Source of the DNA: Oscillospiraceae bacterium
GTDB taxonomy: Bacteria > Bacillota > Clostridia > Oscillospirales > Acutalibacteraceae
Assembly: GCA_031268095.1 (NCBI GenBank)
Contig: JAIRXU010000025.1
Coordinates: 19,055 to 83,054, forward strand
Length of the DNA stretch: 64,000 nt
Direction: 5' to 3'
A model generated the notes under the pieces. It was not told the origin of the DNA. It searched no databases and worked only from the letters and a program-made list of their open reading frames with translations. This document shows, piece after piece, positions 38,759 through 46,598 of the stretch (position 1 is its first letter; each line of letters begins with the position of its first letter). A program made the position numbers and the translations under genes.

Positions 38759-39529
38759 GTGTATTATAACAAAGTCGAAATCTGCGGCGTCAACACCAGC
38801 AAACTCAAGGTCCTGAAGGAACCGGAAAAGCGCGCCCTGCTCGAACGCGTCAAACAGGGCGACCGGCAAGCCCGGGAGGAACTCATCAGCGGCAATCTCC
38901 GTCTGGTGCTCAGCGTGATCCAGCGCTTCACCAACCGGGACGAAAACATGGACGACCTGTTTCAGGTGGGCTGCATTGGGCTGATGAAGGCCATCGATAA
39001 TTTCGATATCAGCCAAAACGTCCGGCTGTCCACCTACGCGGTCCCCATGATCATCGGCGAAATCCGGCGCTACCTGCGGGACAACAACGCCGTCCGGGTC
39101 AGCCGCTCCATGCGGGACACGGCCTACCACGCCATGCAAACCCGGGAGCGCCTCTCCGCGGAGCATCAGCGGGAACCCACCGTAGAGGAAATCGCGGCGG
39201 AAATGAACCTGCGCAAAGAAGACGTCGTGCTGGCGCTGGAATCTATTGTGGATCCCGTGTCGCTCTATGAGCCGGTGTATTCCGACGGCAGCGACACCAT
39301 CTACGTCATGGATCAGATCGGCGACCGGCATAACGACGACAATTGGCTGGACGAGATTCTGTTCCGCCAGTCGATCCAGGACCTCAGCCCCCGGGAGAAG
39401 CGGATTCTGCGTTTGCGCTTCCTCGTTGGCAAAACCCAAATGGAAGTCGCCCGGGAAATCGGCATCTCCCAGGCCCAGGTGTCCCGCTTGGAAAAAGGCG
39501 CCATCCGCCGGATCAAAAATCCGCGGTAA
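38759..39529 (+). CDS. sigG: Sporulation sigma factor SigG
   Basis: SigG directs late gene expression in the forespore. The 256-residue protein starts VYYNKVEICGVNTSKL, which is the highly conserved SigG N-terminus, and has sigma-70 region 2 (NLRLVLSVIQRF ... DLFQVGCIGLMKAI), region 3 and region 4 (EVAREIGISQAQVSRLEKGA). Start: GTG 38759 with GGGAGGG 6 bases upstream. Usually sigG follows spoIIGA and sigE; here it stands alone after a kinase gene, so the ancestral cluster has been broken. It is strong evidence that the organism belongs to a spore-forming lineage. Confidence 0.97.
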   Translation: MYYNKVEICGVNTSKLKVLKEPEKRALLERVKQGDRQAREELISGNLRLVLSVIQRFTNRDENMDDLFQVGCIGLMKAIDNFDISQNVRLSTYAVPMIIGEIRRYLRDNNAVRVSRSMRDTAYHAMQTRERLSAEHQREPTVEEIAAEMNLRKEDVVLALESIVDPVSLYEPVYSDGSDTIYVMDQIGDRHNDDNWLDEILFRQSIQDLSPREKRILRLRFLVGKTQMEVAREIGISQAQVSRLEKGAIRRIKNPR

Positions 39530-39536
39530 AAAACAG

Positions 39537-39575
39537 TCGGCCTGAGGAAAAAAATCCCCGGGCCGATTCTTTTTT
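39537..39575. terminator. Terminator between convergent sigG and hydrolase gene
   Basis: TCGGCC (39537-39542) and GGCCGA (39561-39566) form a stem, extended by partly matching TGAGG/CCCCG, with TTCTTTTTT on the + side and an A-rich loop. It ends sigG transcripts and may serve the opposing gene too. Confidence 0.75.
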
Positions 39576-39580
39576 GGATG

Positions 39581-40549
39581 TTATGGCGAGGGGGCGTTTG
39601 CCGCTTCCAGCAGCCCCGCCGCCTCAAAAAAGCCGCGCAGCGCCTTCTCATATGCCGGCGCGGCAATGTAGTAGGACATGGCGTGGGCGGCTTGCGGAAT
39701 CTCCACATAATCATGCAGCAGCCGACACCCCGCGGCCAAGCGCCGCCCCATTTCCGTCGGGACGAAGTCGTCCGCTCCGCCGTGGATCACCAGCAGCGGC
39801 CGCGCGGCCTTCTCCATGTTTCCCAGGCAATCCGCGTCCTTCCGCAGAGAACAGCCCGCCAGCAGCCGGTTCCAAAGGCCCAGCGCCCCTTCCAGCGGCG
39901 GAAAGTGAAAATGCAGCTGATGCTTCGCGACATGGCGGATTTCCTCGTAGGCGTTGGTATAGCCGCAATCCTCGACGACGCACTTCACCTGGGGCGGCGG
40001 ATCCTTTTCGTTGGCCAGCATCACCGTCGCGGCCCCCATGGAGACGCCGTGGAGCACCGCCTGGGTGTCTTCCCCCAGCCGCCGGACAAAGGCCTCCGTC
40101 CAATCCAGGAAATCCTGGCTTTCCCGCGCGCCGAAGGTAATCCGTTTCCCCTCGCTGCGCCCGTGGGCCCGATGGTCCGGGATGAGGACATGGAACCCCA
40201 GGTCCCGATAGAACGGGAGAAAGACCGCGAACTCGCCCGGGCCGTCGCAGTGGTAGCCGTGGGCCAGCACCGCCAGCCGGCGGGATTCCGCGGGGCCGGG
40301 AAAAAACCAGCCCCGCAGCGTCAGCCCGTCCCGGCCGCGGATCGAGACATCTTCCGGCCGGAGCGCATGAAAACGCACCTTTGCCGCTTCCCGGATGTTC
40401 AGCCGATCCCTGTGCTCTTCGGTGGGAGGTTCTTCCTGCGGCGGTTCTTTCCGGGGCCGGCGCAGGGCGATGTCATACGCGACGTAGCCGCCAATCGCCA
40501 GGGCCAGCAGAAAACATCCCGCCGCGCCCGCCAGAATGGGTAGGATCAC
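39581..40549 (-). CDS. Membrane-anchored alpha/beta hydrolase
   Basis: The 322-residue protein starts with one hydrophobic helix (about 3-25) and then a serine hydrolase domain: oxyanion HGYHCDG near 96, the nucleophile elbow GVSMGA near 168, an Asp in HGGADDFVP near 258 and a His in AAHAMSY near 290. Proteins of this type (DUF/BAAT-like or YqkD-like) are found throughout Clostridia, but their substrates are not known. The gene lies 30 bases after the PHP gene on the same strand, so both are probably transcribed from the promoter at 41938. Confidence 0.82.
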   Translation of the reverse strand: MILPILAGAAGCFLLALAIGGYVAYDIALRRPRKEPPQEEPPTEEHRDRLNIREAAKVRFHALRPEDVSIRGRDGLTLRGWFFPGPAESRRLAVLAHGYHCDGPGEFAVFLPFYRDLGFHVLIPDHRAHGRSEGKRITFGARESQDFLDWTEAFVRRLGEDTQAVLHGVSMGAATVMLANEKDPPPQVKCVVEDCGYTNAYEEIRHVAKHQLHFHFPPLEGALGLWNRLLAGCSLRKDADCLGNMEKAARPLLVIHGGADDFVPTEMGRRLAAGCRLLHDYVEIPQAAHAMSYYIAAPAYEKALRGFFEAAGLLEAANAPSP

Positions 40550-40579
40550 GAAATCAGCTCCTCCTGTGGAAACGATGCT

Positions 40580-41887
40580 TTATTTGGACAGCGCCTCGAT
40601 CAGCAGTTGGATCAGGAAGGCAATTTTGTTGGACTTGAGGCAGAAAACGACGCGATCCTGGATGGATTCCCACAGGCCCACTTCGGGATCCTGATAGCGG
40701 TAGCCGCTGCCGTCGTCCAGGGCGAACGCCTGGGTCGTGCAGATCCCGCCCTCGCCGATGAGCTGGGCGCGGACGTAGCAGGTGATTTCATCGCTGTGGG
40801 CGCGCAGATCAATGCTGGGCCCTTCGGCAATCACTTTGCCGTCGGCAATCCACCGCACGGTGTCCGCGCTGTCCGTTTGCAGGGTGATCACATCATTCGC
40901 GTCGTCCGCGGTGATGCGCGTCACCATGGGGAAGGGCGCTTCCCGGTTGGCGGATTCGTCGCCCAGGAGCGGGCGGTCATAGCGGGAGCAGGCAAAAAAC
41001 GCGCCTGTCTCCATCGCCGTGCGGACGTTATCCACGGTGTTGGCGGGCATCATAAAATATTCCGCCGTCGCGCCGATGTCAGAAAGAACATGGCTGTCGT
41101 CGTTGGAGAAGCCCCAGCAGTTGCGGCCCCGCGGGATCACCCGCTGAAGGATCTCGTCCCAAAGGATGCGGTCCTGCCGGGTGACGGTATCGACCCGGTT
41201 ATAGATCTCAATGCCCAGGCAGGAAGGGTACTTCAGCAGGATATTGGCGAAAAAGTTGACGTTCTTCGGGTCCTTGGCGGCGGCCGGATTCCCCGCGCTG
41301 CCGAGCCAATCGCCGGGATGGTTGATGTGACTGACGCCGCCCGCCCGCTCCGTCCAGCGGATCACGGACTCGTAATCGTTCTCCAGCCCCCAGTACCCCT
41401 GCCCCGCGCCGACGAAGAAGCCGTTGACGTGGCTTTTATAAAGGACGGCCGCGTTCATCTCGATCCCTTTCGGGAGGTTCAGCATCTTTTGGCCGTCCCG
41501 GTCTGTTCCGGCGGCGATCGCGGCCGCGCGGGCCGACGTCAGCACCGGCCGCGCCTTGAACCAGTTCTGGATATCCAGCGGCGTCGCCAGTTTCGGCCGC
41601 TCGTCCCATGGGCGCCCGACCACACCGTGATCCGTGACGGCAATCGCGTCGTAGCCCTGGGCGTAGTATTCCTCCACGACGTCCGCCAGGCTCATGTTGC
41701 CGTCGCTGAAGGTCGTGTGCATGTGCAGGTTGCCCTTATACGCTTTCCAGGTGTCCCAGTTGACCGCCGCGTAGGGGTTGGTGATTTGGTAGTCCGCCGC
41801 CGCCGCGCTTTGCAGCAGCGCGCCGAATGACGCCAGCAGCAGCGCGCTGAGCAACACGCTCAACATCTTTTTTCCCATTTTTTTCAT
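40580..41887 (-). CDS. Secreted PHP-domain metal-dependent phosphoesterase
   Basis: The 435-residue protein has a signal peptide (SVLLSALLLASFGALLQSAA, about 10-29, ending AAAAD). PHP metal motifs follow: NLHMHTTFSDG near 53 and AVTDHG near 82, plus downstream His residues in VSHINHPGDW and a late NDDSHV. PHP proteins are phosphoesterases or phosphatases with three metals; secreted forms are usually called histidinol-phosphatase-like but act on other substrates. An Ig-like C-terminal part (about 340-400, ITADDANDVITLQTDSADT) may bind carbohydrate or wall. GAAAGGATCC precedes the ATG. Confidence 0.85.
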   Translation of the reverse strand: MKKMGKKMLSVLLSALLLASFGALLQSAAAADYQITNPYAAVNWDTWKAYKGNLHMHTTFSDGNMSLADVVEEYYAQGYDAIAVTDHGVVGRPWDERPKLATPLDIQNWFKARPVLTSARAAAIAAGTDRDGQKMLNLPKGIEMNAAVLYKSHVNGFFVGAGQGYWGLENDYESVIRWTERAGGVSHINHPGDWLGSAGNPAAAKDPKNVNFFANILLKYPSCLGIEIYNRVDTVTRQDRILWDEILQRVIPRGRNCWGFSNDDSHVLSDIGATAEYFMMPANTVDNVRTAMETGAFFACSRYDRPLLGDESANREAPFPMVTRITADDANDVITLQTDSADTVRWIADGKVIAEGPSIDLRAHSDEITCYVRAQLIGEGGICTTQAFALDDGSGYRYQDPEVGLWESIQDRVVFCLKSNKIAFLIQLLIEALSK

Positions 41888-41937
41888 AACTACCGGATCC
41901 TTTCATTGCTAAAATTATGGCCAGCATGCCACCACAT

Positions 41938-41966
41938 AGTATAATACTTTTTGTAGGATTCGTCAA
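41938..41966 (-). promoter_or_regulatory. Sigma-A promoter of the PHP-hydrolase transcript
   Basis: On the minus strand TTGACG (41966-41961) and TATACT (41943-41938) are 17 bp apart. The leader to the PHP gene start is about 45 bases. The inverted-repeat element begins 26 bp upstream of this promoter. Confidence 0.78.
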
Positions 41967-41992
41967 GCGTCCGGAGAAAAATTCCTGGTCCG

Positions 41993-42044
41993 GGCGCAAG
42001 GAAGACGGCATTTCTAAGGACAGGGACTGCCTCCTTCCTTCCTT
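41993..42044. repeat. Left arm of 52-bp inverted repeat (with 42336-42387)
   Basis: The arm begins GGCGCAAGGAAG and contains CTAAGGACAGGGACTGCC. Compared by eye with the reverse complement of the right arm it differs at only three positions. The arm is itself partly palindromic (AAGGAAG...CTTCCTT), so single-stranded DNA or RNA would fold into a hairpin. Confidence 0.88.
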
Positions 42045-42059
42045 CCTTCCTTCCTTCCT
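42031..42059. repeat. CCTT tetranucleotide microsatellite in left arm
   Basis: About seven CCTT units follow the left arm core; the right arm has only about three units of the complementary AAGG. The difference in unit number suggests slippage after the two arms were formed. Confidence 0.88.
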
Positions 42060-42335
42060 CCGCGTGATACCAACAAAAAATACCGATCCTCCCCAAAATC
42101 CCAGTCTCCAGTCCCCGTTTGATAGCGACAGCTCCGGAGCGCGTCGTGTGCCAATAAGCGCGTCGGCTCCCCTCAAGGCCCCGCCCCCGCCCCGGACTCT
42201 CTCTCCCGCCGAACGGAGAGGGCAGCGCGGGAACAGCGGGGACAGCCCTCTGTCTGGTGCGGCGGAGGCCGCGCTGTCTTGCCTTTGCCGGAACCCGCGA
42301 TACAGCTGATGATATTGGTGCGATTTCGTCAGCTG

Positions 42336-42387
42336 AAGGAAGGAAGGAGGCAGTCCCTGTCCTTAGAAGTGCCTCCTTCCTTGCGCC
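42336..42387. repeat. Right arm of 52-bp inverted repeat (with 41993-42044)
   Basis: The arm contains GGAAGGAGGCA (42340-42350) and TGCCTCCTTCC (42370-42380) around a 19-bp loop: a perfect 11-bp hairpin. It ends 25 bp upstream of the ribF -35 element. Confidence 0.88.
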
Positions 42388-42411
42388 GTCCGGCATCCCC
42401 GCAGAAAACCG

Positions 42412-42441
42412 TTGACTTTTCCGGGGATCCTGTGGTATAGT
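42412..42441 (+). promoter_or_regulatory. Sigma-A promoter of ribF
   Basis: TTGACT (42412-42417) and TATAGT (42436-42441), 18-bp spacer. The leader to ribF is about 45 bases, too short for an FMN riboswitch. Confidence 0.72.
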
Positions 42442-42492
42442 TGTGGTATCGTCATGCTGGAGACGTCAGGAAAAGGAGGAAGCAGGGCTTTG

Positions 42493-43392
42493 ATGGAATC
42501 GGGTTCCCGCGCCGTCGCTTTGGGAACGTTCGACGGGCTGCACTTGGCGCACCAGGCGGTTCTGCGCGCCGCGCGGCAGTTCGAGGGGCTGACCCCCGCC
42601 GTGCTGCTGTTCGATACCCACCCCCTGGCCTGCCTCGGCGGTGAGGCCCCGCCCGGGCTCCTGACCGGCGCTGCCCGGGACCGCTGCCTGCGGGAGCGGG
42701 GCCTGGAACTGCTGTCCGTTTCTTTCGCGCGGCTGAAGGATCTGCCTCCCGCGCGGTTTTTCGAAGACATCCTGGTCGGCGAGCTGCGCGCGGGGGCGCT
42801 GTGCTGCGGCTACCACTTCCGCTGCGGGCGCGGCGCGGCCGGGGACGCGTCGATGCTGGCCGAGTTCTGCGCGGCCCGGGGCATGGGGCTGCTGGTGGTC
42901 CCCCGCATGGATTATCAGGACGAACCCATCAGCTCGTCCCGCATCCGTCAGGCGCTGGCGGACGGACGGGCGCGGGACGCCGCCGCCATGCTGGGGCGGC
43001 CTTTCGGCTACGCGCTGCCCGTGGTCCAGGGGGACCGGCTGGGCCGGACGCTGGGCGCGCCGACCCTCAACCAGATTTTCCCGCCGGAACTGGTGGTGCC
43101 CCGTTTCGGCGTCTATGTTTCCCAGGCGCGGACGGGCGGCGCCTGGCGGCCCTCGGTCACCAACATTGGCCGCCGTCCGTCGTTCGCCTCCGCCCAGCTG
43201 CGCAGCGAAACCCACATCCTGGATTTCGACGGCGATCTCTACGGCCATGAGATCCCTGTGCGGCTGCTTGCCTACCTGCGGCCGGAGCGGCCTTTTGCGG
43301 ACCTCCAGGACCTGGCGGCGCAGATCGCCAGGGACAGGGACGGCGCGGCGCGGTATTTCGCGGACAATCACGGAAAACTTGACTGTAAATAA
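42493..43392 (+). CDS. ribF: Bifunctional riboflavin kinase/FAD synthetase RibF
   Basis: RibF phosphorylates riboflavin and adenylates FMN to FAD. The 299-residue protein has the nucleotidyltransferase start ALGTFDGLHLAHQ (about 8-20; G-N-F-D-G-V-H-x-G-H is usual) and SSSRIRQAL (about 147-155). The kinase domain shows GRTLGAPTLN near 182, where the usual Phe of G-F-P-T is Ala, and TNIGRRPSF near 221. The ATG 42493 (or adjacent TTG 42490) follows AAAAGGAGG. Normally it lies next to truB after rbfA/nrnA; here it is a separate unit 33 kb away, with its own promoter. Confidence 0.92.
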   Translation: MESGSRAVALGTFDGLHLAHQAVLRAARQFEGLTPAVLLFDTHPLACLGGEAPPGLLTGAARDRCLRERGLELLSVSFARLKDLPPARFFEDILVGELRAGALCCGYHFRCGRGAAGDASMLAEFCAARGMGLLVVPRMDYQDEPISSSRIRQALADGRARDAAAMLGRPFGYALPVVQGDRLGRTLGAPTLNQIFPPELVVPRFGVYVSQARTGGAWRPSVTNIGRRPSFASAQLRSETHILDFDGDLYGHEIPVRLLAYLRPERPFADLQDLAAQIARDRDGAARYFADNHGKLDCK

Positions 43393-43401
43393 AACCGTGT
43401 C

Positions 43402-43443
43402 AACCCGGGAGAAGGAGGCGCAATCTGCCCCGTCTCCCGGGTT
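43402..43443. terminator. Hairpin between convergent ribF and Gly-rich gene
   Basis: AACCCGGGAGA (43402-43412) pairs perfectly with TCTCCCGGGTT (43433-43443). There is no clear T-run on either side, so it may be a weak or factor-assisted terminator or an RNA-stabilising hairpin. Confidence 0.6.
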
Positions 43444-43462
43444 CGCTGTGTCTGCCGCCGCT

Positions 43463-44350
43463 TTATTCGTCCGGCTCACGTGCCGTTTCCGTCAGGCCCA
43501 GCGCCCGGGAAACGGCGTCCACCGTCGCTTCGTCGCCCGCCACCTCCACGCTGTCCGCCCCGCCCTCCTCCGGGCGCAGGGCAATGGTCAGCACGGGCGC
43601 TTCGTCTGGCGGCGGTTCCGTCAGCTCCGTGCATGCGCAGGCTTCGCGGGGTCCGGCCGCCGGTTCCCCTTCGTCTATTTCCGGCGCGCCGGCTGTCCGC
43701 GCGCTCTCTTCCCCCGGGCGCCGGTTCGGTTCGGCCGGTCCTTCGCTCAGGCGCGGCAGCGCTTTCCCCGCCTCGCCCGGAACGCGGGGCTTCGCCTTGG
43801 GGATATGGGTGAAGATCGCTTCGATTTCCGCCAGCGCCTGGCTTTCCGTCGGCGGGAGCGCTCCCGCCGGGGCGGCCTCCTCCTCTTCCAGCAATAGGGA
43901 AGAGACCGGAAATCTGGCGATATACGAAGAAACAACCGGTTCGGCCGACGCGGGGGCGGGCAGCGGCACGATCGGCTGGATGGGCGCGGGGGCGGGCAGC
44001 GTCGTGACGGGCGCGTTTGGCGGGTCTGGCGGACAGGTGGGACCGAAGGGTCCCCAGGGTCCGCAGGATCCCCAGGGACCGCAGGATCCGCAGGATCCGC
44101 AGCAGGGTCCCCAGGGAACCATCCCCCAGGGGCCGCAGTCGTCTCCCCAGCCAAAGGGACCGCCGCCGTTGCCGCCGTTGTTGTTATTGTTGTTGTTGCT
44201 GACAACGACAGAGCCGCCGCGGCCAAACCGTATGTAACTGCCGGAATGGGATCCCGGTCCGAACCCGCCGCCCCAAGGGCCGCCCGGCCAGCCGGCAGAT
44301 CCGCAGCGCGGACAAGCCCCTCCCAATCCGCCGCCGCAATTGCAAGGCAT
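43463..44350 (-). CDS. Gly/Trp/Cys/Pro-rich protein, possible spore surface or envelope protein
   Basis: The 295-residue protein begins MPCNCGGGLGGACPRCG and has an N-terminal part (about 1-110) very rich in Gly, Trp, Pro and Cys, with repeats of the type CGPWGSCGPWGPFG and a run of seven Asn after VVVS. The C-terminal part (about 110-295) is acidic and Pro/Ala/Glu-rich, ending in a small alpha/beta-looking tail (PVLTIALRPEEGGADSVEV). There is no signal peptide. Such composition recalls spore-coat or exosporium proteins, consistent with a spore former, but no family is recognised. AAAAGGAGAGG precedes the ATG at 44350. Confidence 0.6.
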   Translation of the reverse strand: MPCNCGGGLGGACPRCGSAGWPGGPWGGGFGPGSHSGSYIRFGRGGSVVVSNNNNNNNGGNGGGPFGWGDDCGPWGMVPWGPCCGSCGSCGPWGSCGPWGPFGPTCPPDPPNAPVTTLPAPAPIQPIVPLPAPASAEPVVSSYIARFPVSSLLLEEEEAAPAGALPPTESQALAEIEAIFTHIPKAKPRVPGEAGKALPRLSEGPAEPNRRPGEESARTAGAPEIDEGEPAAGPREACACTELTEPPPDEAPVLTIALRPEEGGADSVEVAGDEATVDAVSRALGLTETAREPDE

Positions 44351-44427
44351 GCCATCCTCTCCTTTTTTATTATAATTTAACTGTTCTATTGGCATCATAT
44401 GCGCGGCTGAAAAATAGGTGCGCGCCG

Positions 44428-45246
44428 TCAGTTTCTGGTTCCGCAGGGGGCCAGCGCGGTATAAACGGGAGACAGTTTGTCGCACAGCAGCGCAACAAAA
44501 TCCGGCGGGCTGTGGCGGCGCAGCCGGCCGTCCCCGCCCAGGGGGAGGCGCAGGGAACAGACTGCCGCGCCGCCTTCGTTGGCCCAAAGCAGAGAGGCTT
44601 GGTGCAAGCGGGCGCTGCGGAGCATGGCGGCGCTGCCGGAGCCCGGCAGCCGCGCGCGTTCATGCAGGCGTTCCAGATCCAGGGTTCCCTCGCTTTCCAC
44701 TTGCAGCACGGCGGAGCGCGGCCGCGAAACGCTGCTGGCCCGCTCCGCCCGGGCGCGGCGGCCAAAGACGGGCGAGCGCAGGGCGACGCGGATGTCCCCG
44801 CCGTCGGTATGCAGCGCGGCGTTGCAGATCATGTTCAACAGCAGCCAGCTCAGTTCCTGCGGCGCGGCCGCGGCGGGGAATTCCTGCGCCGGCGGGTCAA
44901 AAAGGACGGAGCGGCCCAGGGGACTCAGCACCAAGTCGCAGGCGCAGCAAAGATCCTCCACCAAGCCGCGCAGCTCGCAGCCCTGGCGCGCGAAATCCGC
45001 CTCCGCCTGGACGCTGGCCAGCTCGTTTTTCAGTTTCCGCAGCCGCAGGCGGCAGGCCAGAAGCATGTTCCGCGTCTCGGCGGCGGCGCCGGTCTCGCCG
45101 TCCTGGGTGGCTTCCAGCGCAAACAGCCCGCTCATCAGTCCCTGCAGCCGGGAGCGCAGCGCCTCCTCCTCGCGGGGGGTGACGGGCAGCCGCATCACCG
45201 CGCGGAATTCTTCTCGCAGCCGGCGGGATTCCTGAAGCAGTTCCAT
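44428..45246 (-). CDS. Histidine-kinase-like ATPase-fold protein, degenerate
   Basis: The 272-residue soluble protein starts with helices (about 1-100) of the dimerisation type but without a clear phospho-accepting His box. An ATPase-fold part follows, with an N-box-like ELSWLLLNMICNAALHTDG near 132-150. The usual G boxes are weak (SAAMLRSARLHQASLLWANEG near 207-227). It may be a sensor-kinase relative that has lost autokinase activity, or an anti-sigma-factor-like protein. GGGAG lies 12 bases before the ATG at 45246. It is 77 bases from the Gly-rich gene on the same strand and divergent from gap. Confidence 0.55.
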   Translation of the reverse strand: MELLQESRRLREEFRAVMRLPVTPREEEALRSRLQGLMSGLFALEATQDGETGAAAETRNMLLACRLRLRKLKNELASVQAEADFARQGCELRGLVEDLCCACDLVLSPLGRSVLFDPPAQEFPAAAAPQELSWLLLNMICNAALHTDGGDIRVALRSPVFGRRARAERASSVSRPRSAVLQVESEGTLDLERLHERARLPGSGSAAMLRSARLHQASLLWANEGGAAVCSLRLPLGGDGRLRRHSPPDFVALLCDKLSPVYTALAPCGTRN

Positions 45247-45332
45247 TTTGCCTGATCTCCCGTTCTATCTTCGGTAAAATTTGTACACTTCGCTAAAAAT
45301 AGCCGAAATAGTTCCGGATTGACTGATTTTGC

Positions 45333-45361
45333 TTGCATCTTGGATCAAAACAGGATAAAAT
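45333..45361 (+). promoter_or_regulatory. Probable sigma-A promoter of gap
   Basis: TTGCAT (45333-45338) and TAAAAT (45356-45361) with a 17-bp spacer; transcription would begin near 45368, 40 bases before the gene. Confidence 0.55.
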
Positions 45362-45407
45362 AGAGGCACTGCGATTTTTAAGAATTATGATGAGGAGGCC
45401 AAATCAC

Positions 45408-46421
45408 ATGGCAGTCAAGGTTGCAATCAATGGGTTCGGGCGGATCGGCCGCCTGGCGTTCCGGCAGATGTTCGGCGCGGAGGGCTATGACGTCGTCGCG
45501 ATCAACGACCTCACCAGCCCCGTCATGCTGGCGAATCTGCTCAAGTACGATACCGCGCAGGGCCGGTACGACGGGCACACCGTCACGGCGGGAGAAAACT
45601 CCATCGCCGTGGACGGCAAGGAAATCACCATCTACAGCATGAAGAACCCGGCAGAGCTTCCCTGGGGCGAACTGGGCGTGGATGTGGTGCTGGAGTGCAC
45701 AGGCATCTTCTCCACCAAAGAAAAAGCCAGCGCGCACATCCAGGCGGGCGCCAAGAAAGTCGTCATCTCCGCCCCGGCGGACAGCGAGACCAAAACCGTC
45801 GTCTTCTCCGTCAACGAGGATATCCTCACCCCGGACGACCAGATCATCTCCGCCGCGTCCTGCACCACCAACTGCCTGGCTCCCATGGCCAAGGCGCTCA
45901 ACGACTACGCCCCGATCCAGAGCGGCATCATGACCACCGTGCACGCCTACACCGGCGACCAGATGCCGCTGGACGGCCCGCACCCGAAGGGTGACCTGCG
46001 CCGGGCCCGCGCCGCCGCCTGCAATATCGTCCCCAACTCCACCGGCGCGGCGAAAGCCATCGGCCTGGTGATTCCGGAACTCAACGGCAAGCTGATCGGT
46101 TCCGCGCAGCGCGTCCCCGTCCCGACCGGCTCCACCACCATCCTCGTGGCCGTCGTGAAGGGCCAGAACGTCACCAAGGACGGCATCAACGCCGCCATGA
46201 AGGCCGCCGCCAGCGAGAGTTACGGCTACAACGAAGATCCCATCGTTTCGTCCGATGTGATCGGCATCACCTGCGGTTCGCTCTTCGACGCGACGCAGAC
46301 CATGGTCGCCAAGATCGACGGCGACACCTATCAGGTGCAGGTCGTGGCCTGGTACGACAACGAAAACAGCTACACCAGCCAGATGGTCCGCACCATTCAG
46401 TATTTCGCGGAATTGGCGTAA
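45408..46421 (+). CDS. gap: Glyceraldehyde-3-phosphate dehydrogenase (NAD-type)
   Basis: GAPDH converts glyceraldehyde-3-phosphate to 1,3-bisphosphoglycerate in glycolysis. The 337-residue protein has the Rossmann start [16 protein letters not shown], Asp at the NAD site (AINDL near 34), catalytic Cys152 in [12 protein letters not shown], and the later HAYTGDQ and WYDNENSY motifs. All active-site residues appear intact. ATG 45408 has GAGGAGG 10 bases upstream. It is monocistronic, followed by a terminator, and not linked to pgk or tpi in this window. Confidence 0.98.
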   Translation: MAVKVAINGFGRIGRLAFRQMFGAEGYDVVAINDLTSPVMLANLLKYDTAQGRYDGHTVTAGENSIAVDGKEITIYSMKNPAELPWGELGVDVVLECTGIFSTKEKASAHIQAGAKKVVISAPADSETKTVVFSVNEDILTPDDQIISAASCTTNCLAPMAKALNDYAPIQSGIMTTVHAYTGDQMPLDGPHPKGDLRRARAAACNIVPNSTGAAKAIGLVIPELNGKLIGSAQRVPVPTGSTTILVAVVKGQNVTKDGINAAMKAAASESYGYNEDPIVSSDVIGITCGSLFDATQTMVAKIDGDTYQVQVVAWYDNENSYTSQMVRTIQYFAELA

Positions 46422-46456
46422 CTTGCGGATGCGTCCCCTGCGAATTTCTGGAAACC

Positions 46457-46492
46457 GCCCTGGCGTCAGCGGAAGGCGCCGGGGATTTTTTT
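46457..46492 (+). terminator. Intrinsic terminator downstream of gap
   Basis: CCCTGGCG (46458-46465) pairs with CGCCGGGG (46477-46484), and ATTTTTTT follows. It separates gap from the glyS promoter. Confidence 0.8.
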
Positions 46493-46513
46493 CGAAAAAA
46501 TGCCCCGCGGCCC

Positions 46514-46542
46514 TTGCTTTTTGGCGCGGAATGCGATATAAT
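46514..46542 (+). promoter_or_regulatory. Sigma-A promoter of glyS
   Basis: TTGCTT (46514-46519) and TATAAT (46537-46542), 17-bp spacer. The leader before the chosen start is about 50 bases, so no T-box riboswitch is present. Confidence 0.78.
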
Positions 46543-46598
46543 TTATGCTAGTTTTTTCTTTATCCGACGCGGAAATGCGGAACGAAAGGCGGCGGCGT

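Larger units (their letters stand above)
41993..42387. mobile_element. 395-bp non-coding element with 52-bp terminal inverted repeats (MITE/REP-like)
   Basis: The two arms flank about 290 bp that encodes no supported gene. The interior is C-rich near 42170-42200 and includes a segment with CTCTCTCCCG...CGGAGAGGG complementarity. Long inverted termini, a non-coding centre and palindromic arms fit a MITE or a REP-doublet mobilised by a transposase elsewhere. I saw no clear target-site duplication. It lies between divergent promoters of the PHP gene and ribF, and the rest of the 600-bp gap holds only these promoters. Confidence 0.55.

Noticed and set aside
43584..44237. 217-codon plus-strand frame with Gly-Pro-Gln collagen-like repeats
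   Set aside because: It is the complement of the Gly/Trp-rich gene; the minus-strand gene has the better ribosome-binding site and cysteine-rich start.
46543..46598. T-box leader before glyS
   Set aside because: The leader is about 50 bases, and the T-box consensus and a terminator are missing.
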